11,685 bases of DNA, from the NCBI GenBank assembly GCA_002284615.2, contig MU069691.1, forward strand, positions 323,842 to 335,526, read 5' to 3'. Within the stretch, counting starts at the first letter, position 1. Every line of letters starts with the position of its first letter. The notes beneath the pieces are model-generated. The model was given only the letters and a program-made list of their open reading frames with translations, did no database searches and had not been told where the DNA came from. Origin of the DNA: Dunaliella salina. Taxonomy: Eukaryota; Chlorophyta; Chlorophyceae; Chlamydomonadales; Dunaliellaceae. Both the position numbers and the translations under genes were made by a program. Of the stretch, positions 1 to 7,560 are shown one piece after another.

Positions 1-9
1 ATGGGGGAA

Positions 10-110
10 AATTTTTCTAGAAATTTTTCTGAAAAAGAGTATTTTTTCTATAGCTCACCCCCCTAGCTGTAGAAAAAATACTGAAAACGAGAAAAATTTC
101 TTGAAAAGAG
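10..110. repeat. Nested AT-rich inverted repeat (long hairpin)
   Basis: Positions 38-55 and 65-82 are 18-nt arms that are complementary except for one G:T-type position, around a C-rich 9-nt loop at 56-64. An outer perfect 12-bp pair lies at 19-30 and 90-101. Together they make a foldback of about 90-100 bp. This is seen directly in the sequence. Foldback ends of this kind occur in MITEs and other DNA transposons, but the window starts here, so the left boundary cannot be seen and no target-site duplication can be tested. Confidence 0.75.
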
Positions 111-441
111 CGGGGTCTTCCCACCACGTTCTGACCGTGGTTGACCGAGCGCGACGGAGTGGCCCTAGGAGTCTGGCCTCCTCCTTCCCCGCGACGCAGC
201 TGGACAACATGCCCGCGAGCAGCGGCATGCCTGGCGGGCTTTCAGGGAACCTACTCATCTTGCGGAGCGGATGGAGAGGCAGATGGGCACCAGCAAGCCC
301 ATGACACCGCATGCCCATGCCACAAATGGTCCCCAGCCTGTCCATGGCTGGTGCAGGGGGCCTGCCTGGTGTCCATCCCGCGTGCTTCCCTGGGCACAGC
401 CAAGCAGCAGCACTTAATTGCTTCCATGAATTAAAATTCAC
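55..441 (-). other. Unassigned GC-rich minus-strand open frame
   Basis: This is an uninterrupted minus-strand frame of 128 codons, from a start at 441 to a stop within the foldback near 55. The stretch at about 104-412 is much more GC-rich than its surroundings. The predicted product is rich in Ala, Pro, Gly, Leu and Arg in its first two thirds and ends in a Phe-rich segment that is simply translated hairpin sequence. I do not recognise a domain. A possible splice donor (GTGAGC) sits in the hairpin loop right at the end of the frame, so it could be an exon or the coding end of a transposon. A chance open frame in GC-rich DNA is equally possible. Confidence 0.15.
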
Positions 442-734
442 TTAGCATGAAGGACTGCAATTGACCCTCAATCAGGAAAAAACTGCTACCCCCAATCTGA
501 ACGCGGACCACCAAAGCAACAGAGCTCTGGAATACCGCCCATGCGAACACGGACCACCAAAATACTGAAAAAATTCTTTAGGACACGGATTTTCTTTATT
601 TTTTCTCTCGCCAATGCGAACGCACCCCCCGGTACGAAGTAATCGGGAACCTACTGTATGCTTACTCTGCCCAAAATGTGCCAAACAAGCCACCATGTTG
701 CCCCAATTTAATTTAGCTTGAAATTCAAACATTA
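442..734. other. Gene-free stretch with a short diverged duplication
   Basis: No convincing gene is seen. A 17-nt motif containing CGGACCACCAAA occurs at 499-515 and again at 545-561 with one mismatch, 46 bp apart. The flanks resemble each other only weakly, so this looks like an old local duplication. An open minus-strand frame at 472-732 has no recognisable domain and is treated as chance. Confidence 0.5.
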
Positions 735-860
735 CCGTGCGGTTGAATTGCGGTTGAAGCGGTTGATTTCAACCGCACGGTTGATTCAACCCCTTGCGGT
801 TGAAAAGCGGTTGAAATAATTTCAACCGCTCATCAACCGCATCAACCGCTTTTCAACCGT
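735..860. repeat. Palindromic cluster of GCGGTTGA / TCAACCGC octamers
   Basis: GCGGTTGA occurs exactly at 739, 750, 759, 796 and 807, and its complement TCAACCGC at 769, 822, 833 and 842. One-base variants lie at 777-784 and 853-860. The copies build nested palindromes: 12-bp arms 806-817 and 819-830 around a single base, 8-bp arms 759-766 and 769-776, and 13-bp arms 735-747 and 768-780. There is no open frame over it. It could be a foldback element, a recombination product, or an array of protein sites; CGGTTG fits the general plant MYB consensus CNGTTR. The last point is inference only. Confidence 0.85.
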
Positions 861-1424
861 GCCAGGAAATTTCTGACGTACCGATCGCAGCCACTTTACC
901 CAATTGAGACAATTTTTGCATATGTGTAGCTGACATTATGAAATGCCAGAGCATATGCTTATATTTGAGTAAGTCACCCTGTGTGCTTAGATACACTGTA
1001 TTAAAGCTCATGAGGTACATGAAGATCCAGATTCTGCATTTTATGTGAGAAAATGGCTAATATCGCCACCAAACACCAGCTACTGGGTCTTTTCCCTCCA
1101 TTCTTTTTGCAATTGGTTTCCTTGCGTATAAGAATCCCAGAGCACTAAAAATCATGTAATTTGGAGCAGTGGGTGATCTGATGTGGTGAGAAACGGCCAA
1201 GAAAAGGCCAAAAAGTAGGGTTCATGCCGCAGGGATTTTGGCATGTTTCACCAACCCCTGGAATTTGAAGCTCTAGTGCTACAGAGGGCTTGATAACAGG
1301 GCTACCAAATGAAACCAGGCTCAAAGTTCCAGGATGTGGTGAAGCATGCACAAAGAGCATGCAAAAAACACCTGATTTTGGGCCTGAGTGACACCCCTCT
1401 GTTATCCTCCCGTGTAGCAACTGA
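861..1424. other. Gene-free stretch, nothing recognised
   Basis: This is ordinary mixed-composition DNA with stops in all frames except short chance openings. I see no RNA gene, element end or repeated motif of note. Confidence 0.5.
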
Positions 1425-2045
1425 TTGTTCCCCTCAGCAGTGCAAACAACTTACAATTGTGGCATTGTCCCGTTCTGCGTTCCTTCTCAACAAATCCGCT
1501 CTTACTGCCAGAGTCTCTCCTGTGGTAACAGAATCATTGGCTCTATCCCTCCGGTTGTGTGGCAAAACGTCGTTGAAGTGAAAACATCTTTGTCCCTTAC
1601 TGCACAGGTCACCATAGTACGGTACTATGCAAAGGTGCACTTTCTAAAGCAAATGTTGCAGACACCAGTGGGGAGAGCCGAAAACAACATTCCGACGCTT
1701 GGGATGGCACTTTTCTTTCTAAAGCAAAACTGATTGCGCTGCAGCGGGGTATAATTGGTTGAAAAGGTGGTATGGAACAAATATATAAGGGAAAGAATGG
1801 AATTTGTTTTCAGAAAGAGTTGTTTTAGCACAAACCAATTTTTGCAAGCACTAAATTTCATCAGCCAGAGTCTGGGGCTGCCGGCCAACTTACACCCATG
1901 CAACCCACTGCACTGTCAATCTGTAAATGTGCATGAAAAATGATGGTCCATTCCAACCGTGCCACTGTGCATTGTCAGTCTGATTTCATCATCTTGGTAT
2001 TGAACCAGTGACAAAGCGATTCCGCGTCCCAAATCCTGGAATCTC
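1425..2045. repeat. Diverged interspersed repeat, copy 1
   Basis: This copy aligns along its length with 2511-3130. Shared anchors include an identical 25-nt block (1514-1538 and 2588-2612), an 18-nt block (1592-1609 and 2666-2683), GCTTGGGATG (1697 and 2783), GCATTGTCAG (1969 and 3055) and a 13-nt block (2026-2038 and 3110-3122). The offset is 1074 and then about 1085, so copy 1 carries a net insertion of about 12 bp, which coincides with the palindrome at 1613-1629. Where the copies are identical, their open minus-strand frames differ, so coding is unlikely. A TATATAAGG string at 1782-1790 is not shared with copy 2. Confidence 0.8.
1613..1629. repeat. 17-bp palindrome present only in copy 1
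   Basis: CATAGTAC and GTACTATG form perfect 8-bp arms around a single G. Copy 2 lacks the left part of this structure at the equivalent position, so the palindrome marks an insertion or deletion between the two copies. Confidence 0.8.
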
Positions 2046-2510
2046 GACGGTCCAGCTTGAACAGGTACGAGCCACACAGGAATTTTATTTTCATTCCCTT
2101 GGCATTACATCAGTCACTAAGCTATTACGATGTGACTATACATGCAATGCATGCAATGAGATTTGCAAGCCTTGTATCCACCACCGGCTAGTCTTTTCCA
2201 TCGTTACAGTGGTTACAGTGTAGTAGCAAAGCCAAATATCAGTGTGACTAGAGCGATTCCGGAATCCCGAAAGCAGTGGTGACTGATCGTTCCAACACAC
2301 AGCAAGGAACCCCATTAGTAAGTAAGAATGCTGTGTCGCTCTCATGCAAAAGCATGCTGGTGGGTCCAGAGCCTGGCCCTCCTGATGGGATTAGGAGGAC
2401 TGATTAAGTGTTATGAGTAAGTAATTAATTAGAAATAGCACTGTTTAACTCTTAAGCAAAGGCGTGCTGGTGGGTCTTATCCAGAGTATTACCATTTCAC
2501 CTTCTGAATA
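2046..2510. other. Spacer between the two repeat copies
   Basis: No gene is recognised. Two exact 9-bp tandem duplications lie here, CATGCAATG twice at 2141-2158 and GTTACAGTG twice at 2203-2220. A 21-nt motif containing GCTGGTGGGTC occurs at 2346-2366 and 2456-2476 with two mismatches, 110 bp apart, which may be a small segmental duplication or old flanking repeats of an insert. Confidence 0.55.
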
Positions 2511-3130
2511 CAACCACAGCAGCCCAAATATTGTTACATTTATGGCTCTGCTTTCCTTCATAACAAATACACTCCTACTGCCAGAGGTCTCTCCTGTGGT
2601 AACAGAATCATTACTCTGCCCTCTAGATTGTGTGGCAAATCTTCATTCAAGTGAACACCACCTTCGTCCCTTACTGCACAGGTACTCTGCAAAGGTAAAT
2701 TTGCACTTTTGAAAGCGAATGTTGTGTACAGCGCAGTCAGCGCAGACACCAACAGCAGGAAGAGCGAAAAAGACACCCTAATGCTTGGGATGACGCTGTT
2801 TCTCTAAAGCAAAACCTGGTTTGCGCTGCTGCGGGGATTGATCGGTCGAACAGGTGGTGGGAATGTGATGGAATGAATGGAATTTTATTTCAGGAAGAGT
2901 CATGTTACGTAATTTGTGCAAGCACTGCATCCCATCAGCCCGAGTCTGAGGTCATCTTGACACAGTGCTACCGCTTGTAAGTCTGATCTCAGAATCTTGT
3001 TAGTCTGCTACCTTGCTACCATGAATGCACAGTCCGTCCCAACCGTGCTACTATGCATTGTCAGTGTGATTTCAGAATCTTGGTACTGAATCAGTCAGCA
3101 CCAATATGTGTCCCAAATCCTGAAAGCCCA
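2511..3130. repeat. Diverged interspersed repeat, copy 2
   Basis: This is the partner of 1425-2045 in the same orientation; the anchors are listed there. By eye the two are clearly homologous but many substitutions and small indels separate them, so the duplication or the two insertions are old. Homology fades before about 2511 and after about 3130. The spacer and the region after copy 2 do not obviously align, which argues against a simple 1.1-kb tandem duplication. Confidence 0.8.
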
Positions 3131-3576
3131 ACTCAGCAGGTTCCTCTTCTGACTGTAACAAATAACAGAAATCATACCTATCTAATTACAAGAAGGTTTC
3201 TTGGTAAGTACTAGGAAACGCCACGCATGTCAAGGAGGCGGTCGCATGTCCGATTGGTGCCAGTAGTGGTACCGATCATTCCTGTTACAATCCTGTTACA
3301 GTAGGATATGAGCCATTCAGTCTGGCTGCTCAGCTTACGTAACAAGAAGTCTACATTATACTGAAGAAGGACATGGTCGGCACTGTCATCACACACAAGT
3401 TGACTCCAAATAGCAGGTGAAAGAAAAATGACAGCACCGACTCTAAGAGCACAATTGAGGATTCCAAGAGATAAGAAGTGAGGACTTTCCAAAGGCAGCA
3501 TGCAACTGAGAGTACAGAGGTGCATGGCACAGTACAGGGGTCAACCTAAACCTTAAACCCTAGTACGGATCGTTTC
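3131..3576 (-). other. Unassigned stretch with a minus-strand open frame at 3211-3525
   Basis: A 104-codon minus-strand frame spans 3525-3211. I do not recognise a family. It is not strongly biased in composition, so a host exon fragment cannot be excluded. A direct duplication of TCCTGTTACA (3280-3289 and 3291-3300) lies inside it and preserves nothing obvious in the frame. Chance is the default explanation. Confidence 0.2.
3543..3563. repeat. Short degenerate plant-type telomere-like motif
   Basis: The plus strand carries AACCTAAACC followed by TTAAACCCTAG, three imperfect CCCTAAA-like units that include AAACCCTA, the core known in plants as the telo-box. It is too short to be an interstitial telomere array. 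A second telomere-like stretch, CAGGGTTTA twice and a partial third, lies at 3781-3801 within the 3' tail region of LINE fragment B. Confidence 0.35.
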
Positions 3577-3817
3577 AAAAGTAAAAGTCTGCACTCGACA
3601 GCAACCAGTGTGCATAAGACCCCAAACCAGCAACTGACACTAGCAGTAAGCCCCACCTACAGCTGGTTCTCAGAAGGTGATCCTCTCGTGGTTTTATGAT
3701 ACTCTAAGTGTGACACACAGGATGAACTGCATGCTGTCTTCAAATGCGCCCACCCTCAAATGTGCAATCTCAGGTTGAAACAGGGTTTACAGGGTTTACA
3801 GAAGAAAAGGCCTTCAG
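3576..3817 (-). other. LINE B: probable 3' untranslated tail
   Basis: This noncoding stretch lies between the stop at 3818 and the AGACTTTTACTTTTG motif ending at 3576. The last 50 bases contain a weak stem (GCAC/GTGC at 3591-3594 and 3610-3613) just before the tail, in the same place as the much stronger hairpin of fragment A. The extent is inferred from that analogy alone. Confidence 0.4.
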
Positions 3818-4345
3818 TCAAAACGTGCAACTGCTAGCCTGCTCATAAAAAGTAACAATTTCATGAAGAAAGAAGAAGAGTTCATTATTATTTTGATGTA
3901 AAAAGTTATGGATATCTTGGGCCTCATTGTTAGAGAACAGAGAGGCATATTTGCCACGCAAAGAAACAACATGGGGGTTTGTGCAATGGAAAATGACATG
4001 CTTTTCATCTTTAATTCTATCAATAGCCTGGCGCATATCACAATGGGGGGAAGAGCCCTGAGTCCAAGTAGCCATCTCGTATCGGAGAATGTGGACGCGG
4101 AATCTAAAATGAGCTACGTTCCTGAGAACCTCTTTGGGAAGGTCAAGAAAGAAATATTTGGGGAGTTGATAGGGGGCATGGGCAACCACAACTCGGCGCG
4201 GAGGTAAGGCACGCCACTGATGGTAAGTTAACTGTTTGCTGTTATGAGCTCTGGGGTTGGAGCTGGACAACTGTGTCCAATATTGTACATGTCTGGATCT
4301 GAGGTCTACCACAAATTGTCGAAGGTCTATTGGCTCGAAATCCAA
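3818..4345 (-). pseudogene. LINE B: C-terminal region with damaged zinc finger
   Basis: This is an open stretch of 175 codons that ends at a natural-looking stop at 3818. The middle (about residues 40-90) is rich in aromatic and basic residues. Residues 101-121 read HCDMR...DEKHVIFHC, which fits the C-x2-C-x(n)-H-x4-C finger commonly found after RT in LINE proteins, except that the second Cys is Arg (residue 105). The final 50 residues include SLRGKYASLF and FLHEIVTFYEQASS. The finger is thought to help nucleic-acid binding during reverse transcription. A change of Cys to Arg needs one base, so it is probably decay. Confidence 0.75.
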
Positions 4346-4969
4346 TACTTTGTTTTTAATTGGCTAGAATTTGCCAAACCATCCATGGCTAATAGTATTT
4401 GGGCAGACAAGCAGTCACAGGAGGAAGAACACAATCGGGTATCCGCCTGTAGTATTTTCCTGATAGTGGAACTGTGACATTGAGTAAAAGAGTTGTACAA
4501 GCGGATGGCTGCGCGAAACCAATTAAACTGTAGAGGCTCCAACCCACATTCTCTCAACACAGACTGAGAAGGAGTCGTATCTCTTACTCCAAGCCATCTT
4601 TTAAGCGTAGCTGGAAGCCATATATGTAGAGGATTGTCCATTTCTTTGCCTTGTTTTAAGGAGGGCGTTGCCCGAATCTGGCTTGCATACATGCCAGTGG
4701 GAATAGAAAAAGTTTTGAAGAGCCAGATCAAGGAATGTAATCTATTGGCAAGATCATGTTCATGAGCAAAGTGTTGAACTTTGAAGGTCCCATGTATCAA
4801 AGACTGTAGGGCTGCATCTGCTGCTGTAGAGATTAAGATTTTTGTCGCAGACCACCTCCAGGTATTTAAAATGGTCAGTATAAGTCAATGAAGATCCATC
4901 ATAAAAGAAGGAGGGGAGACTGCAAGATCTGGAATCGAAACAAAATTTATGATTTTTGTGTATTGACAA
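4327..4969 (-). pseudogene. LINE B: RT thumb / connection region
   Basis: After the motif D region (LVVNTQKS, then a shift) the frame reads FYDGSSLTYTDHFKYLEVVC, the F-K-Y-L-G type motif that follows the RT core in LINEs, with Glu in place of the usual Gly. A frameshift near 4800 leads into a 157-codon stretch containing LIWLFKTFSIPTGMYASQI, GVRDTTP and ECGLEPLQFNWFRAAIRLYN, typical of the helical region after RT in this LINE group. It ends at a stop near 4327, and the next segment starts in a different frame with slight overlap. The assignment rests on order and on family resemblance from memory, without any search. Confidence 0.75.
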
Positions 4970-5851
4970 CCAGAGACTTTTTCATGGCGTACATTTTTAA
5001 GTTGTCGAGGAGCGCTTGTAAATTGGGTTGTCTATTTGCTAGAAATGCCACATTGTCTGCAAAGAGCATGTGAGTCACCGTGAAGTTGTGGGGGTAGCAG
5101 TCAGAGCGTCCTGGATACCTTCAGCATACTGTCTAAGTCATTAAGGTAAACGGCAAAGAGAAGAGGTGAAAGGGGGCATCCTTCTTCACACCGTATGTTG
5201 GCTGGACATTTGCTATTTTGTCTCTGTCTAATAGAGTGTATTCATTCATATGGTACAGGTCACCTAAGACGGTCTTGGAGGATATGAATAAGGTGTTGAG
5301 GCATCTGACAACGATGTAAGTGGCTCCACAGTTTGTTTCTAGGAATCGATATTGTAGGCCTGCTGAAAATCGATAAATGCTGAAAATAACCTGGAGGTAT
5401 CAGCTTGGGTTTTTTGGGCGGCATGTTTGAGATGTCGAAGGATGAAGATTGGTTGAAGATTTTTTCGTCCTGGGAAAAATCCGAATTGGATATCCGGTAT
5501 CTTCTTGTAGTGGATACACCAGTCTTGGATAATGGATCTCAGAACATTTGTATATATCCTATAGATAGGAGCGCTCACAGCAACCATTCAATCATTTTGA
5601 GGAGAAATTACTGGGCCCTTTTTATGGATGGGGGTAAATTTGGCTTCTTTCCACGCATTTGGTACACGTGCTTTTTGATGAAGTAAGTGGACGAAGGAAG
5701 TAATGTGTGGCGCCAGCACGTGCACTTTTTCTACTCCTCGGCCATGATGCATAGGTGTATATTTGTAAGCATTTTTGATGAAAGCAGGAGAAACAATGTC
5801 AAATCCTGGCGAGGAATTGTTCGTCATAGAAGAAATCTGTTTGGATACCAT
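4950..5851 (-). pseudogene. LINE B: reverse transcriptase core, catalytically dead
   Basis: The RT motifs appear in order on the minus strand. SPGFDIVSPAFIKNA and VPNAWKEAKFTPIHKKG are the N-terminal RT motifs. An in-frame TGA at 5588-5590 precedes APIYRIYTNVL and QFGFFPGRKNLQPIFILRHL. Motif A is AFIDFQQAYN, with the catalytic Asp at 5369-5371. The frame then shifts to IPRNKLWSHLHRC and motif B, EEGCPLSPLLFAVYLNDLD. It shifts again to motif C, MLFADNVAFLA, at about 5042-5066. Motif C normally reads FADD; here the second catalytic Asp is Asn (codon 5052-5054). The protein would make cDNA at the target site in an active copy. This copy cannot, on both frame and active-site grounds. Confidence 0.88.
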
Positions 5852-6530
5852 GTTGAAAAGATCATTTCTTGTAGGTTATTGTGAGTTGACGATGTCTCCG
5901 GTGGAAAGTTGCTAGACCTATGATCATTAATGCCAGGGTTATCTGAAGTAGTGGGGTCCCTTGCCTCAATAGCTGTGATTGTGTTGGGCTGCTGTACTTC
6001 TGCTCTTCTCTCAGCAACCTCCTCATCATGAGTTGAAGTATGTTGAAAAACTGTGTGAAGGTGGGCATGCCAGGCATCTTCAGAAATAGGTGTGACATGT
6101 TTTTCAGCGGTATTTTTTTAGCATTCAGTGTACAGACAAATCGGTCCAATAATTTTTGTAAGAAATTGTATTGTCTAGTGTTGAAGAAATGCCTCTTGCA
6201 GTGTTGAGTGTATGACCTGTACTCTTTGAGCAGTTGTGTTCTAATGTTTGTGTCTTTCCTTGTGATAGCAGGAATTATTAAACCACGCTGCTTTTTTAGT
6301 CGGGCGGTTGGAAGATGGGTGAGTGTATGTACCTGCCGTGGTCACTTCAGAATGAACTGCTGCATGTAGGATCCAGGTTTTAAGTTCAGTCCAGGCTTGT
6401 TCTACATTTCTAGCTTGAATAGCTTGGTAGAGTTTTTGGTGAGCAAGAGTGTCCCGTTCCAAGATAGTAACATAGTCAACGATTTTATCTGGCTTCCATC
6501 ACAGGAAATTGGCTTCAGGACCATAGATAG
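5852..6530 (-). pseudogene. LINE B: linker upstream of reverse transcriptase, decayed
   Basis: From 6528 the frame reads WKPDKIVDYV after a TGA, then a helical stretch, then KKAAWFNNSCYHKERHK, the W-F/Y-N-x-x-C type motif that commonly precedes LINE reverse transcriptases. A TAG at 6241-6243 interrupts it. The following TTAQRVQVIHSTLQEAF stays in the same frame, then the likely frame moves (DRFVCTLNAKKIPLKN, near 6149) and moves back (EDAWHAHLHTVFQH). This segment normally joins the endonuclease and polymerase of the ORF2 protein. The order and spacing relative to the RT motifs downstream support the call; the exact shift points are my reading and could be off by some codons. Confidence 0.65.
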
Positions 6531-6556
6531 GAAAAGAAAAGAAAAGAAAAGAAAAG
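6531..6556 (-). repeat. (CTTTT)5 pentamer tail of LINE A
   Basis: The plus strand shows GAAAA five times plus a G; on the element strand this is a CTTTT tail directly downstream of the 3' hairpin. The tail ends exactly where LINE B sequence begins. Confidence 0.85.
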
Positions 6557-6678
6557 TCTACGCAGCCAACAGGCCGCGTGCATTAAGGGAAGAACCCCTA
6601 ACAAAAGTTAGAGGCCTCACCAGGAGGCCCTCCACCTAAACTAGGCAAAACTAGCTAAGGAGAGAGCAAGAAGCAGGA
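6557..6678 (-). other. LINE A: 3' UTR with terminal hairpin
   Basis: This is the noncoding tail after the stop at 6679. It ends with ACGCGGCC-TGTT-GGCTGCGT (6560-6579), an 8-bp stem with one G:T pair and a four-base loop, three bases before the CTTTT repeats. 3'-end stem-loops next to a short simple-repeat tail are known from several LINE/SINE pairs, where the reverse transcriptase recognises them. Recognition in this case is inference. Confidence 0.75.
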
Positions 6679-7560
6679 CTAATGGGGATCCGGGGGATTG
6701 GCTGCCATGCCCCTGAGCGCTCGGACCCTCCTTCTTCCATCCTCACACGCTGCAGCGCGCCCAGCAAGCCCCCTCTCAGATGCCCCCTGAAAACAAAGTG
6801 CATGTCTAGTGTTAATGATGTTGGATAACCTTTGGATGGCATGGTCCCTGAGTTGAGGAGCTAGTGCTTCAGCTTTTTGTTTGGTCAGGCCCAGATTTAT
6901 GAGAGGTGTGATTGTATAATTGTTATAAATCGTGCCACCAACACCAATTAAGATGATATGCAAAGTCACTTTGTTATTCTTGTTTGAGTTTCGTAAGCTG
7001 CGTGTTTTAAGTCTGCTTATGATGTGGGAATGTTGAGTTTGTGCACGCTCTAAGGAGCTGACAGGGTTAGTGTCGGAGCAGAATTCAACCAGGTGATTGT
7101 CTCTATCTTGTGGTGGAATCTTGGTAGGGTCGAGGTGGGCTTTTCTACCCGGGATGTGTCGCACAAATAGTGCATGAGGGCGGCTTGTGTGCCGTGCAGG
7201 AGGGGCAGCGCCGTGAGGGAAAACCCAGTCTGGGATATCTCGAGAGGTGTTTTCAGGGACTTGTATGCCTTGATCTAGAAGTCTGTCATTATTGCAACCA
7301 TCCATGCTAATGAGGGATGAACCATAGCGGCCTTTGCTGAGGGCTTCTATACAGAGACTCAGGGCCGCATGGTGTCTGTTGGTGTGCATCCCACTCATTT
7401 TGGGGTTGGTACACCTAAGCAGAACGTGATAAATGCTGTCCGTATTTGCACAGAGTGGGCATCTATCAGAATTTGAAAAGTTAAATTCGGAGGCAAGGCC
7501 GGCGTGTACACTGCCTTCGTTCAATATTTCATGAGATTTATTTGATGTTTAAGGGTAATC
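6679..7560 (-). pseudogene. LINE A: CCHC finger plus PD-(D/E)xK-like C-terminal region
   Basis: The frame is open from about 7547 and reaches a TAG at 6679-6681. Counting from 7524, residues 21-38 read RCPLC...HVLLRC, an intact C-x2-C-x7-H-x4-C finger. Further on, RPHALFV (115-121) and HLVEF (144-148) sit where a PD-(D/E)xK nuclease would have its PD and ExK motifs; the Asp is His, and no Lys follows the Glu. Then come VTLHIILIGVGGTIYNNYT and INLGLTKQKAEAL. The last 50 residues are Arg- and Gly-rich and end in PPDPH. In an active copy this part would act in target cleavage and template binding. The nuclease reading is inference from motif spacing and family memory. Confidence 0.7.

Larger units (their letters stand above)
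3576..6530 (-). mobile_element. LINE fragment B: 5'-truncated non-LTR retrotransposon
   Basis: Read on the minus strand from 6530 to about 3576, this is the 3' part of a LINE ORF2: the linker that normally follows an endonuclease domain, reverse transcriptase, the post-RT region and a C-terminal zinc-finger region. No endonuclease domain is present, because the 5' edge stops at 6530 against the tail of fragment A. The 3' end is inferred from an AGACTTTTACTTTTG stretch at 3576-3590, which resembles the tail of fragment A. At least three frames and several stops are needed to follow the protein, so the copy is dead. No target-site duplication was found. Confidence 0.85.

Noticed and set aside
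735..860. Octamer cluster as a CRISPR-like array
   Set aside because: The repeats are 8 bp, in both orientations and irregularly spaced, in a eukaryotic setting.
1782..1790. TATATAAGG as a TATA box
   Set aside because: It is not conserved in the second repeat copy and no gene follows.
1425..3130. Pair of direct repeats as LTRs of a small retrotransposon
   Set aside because: No TG...CA ends, primer-binding site, polypurine tract or flanking duplication could be seen, and divergence between copies is high.
3908..4477. Plus-strand open frames at 3908-4207 and 4244-4477
   Set aside because: They are antisense shadows of the LINE B coding sequence.
6651..6842. Separate GC-rich SINE inserted between LINE A and LINE B
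   Set aside because: The GC-rich part is open in the LINE A frame to a stop and leads into the hairpin and tail, so it is better read as LINE A's C-terminus and 3' UTR; no flanking duplication delimits it.
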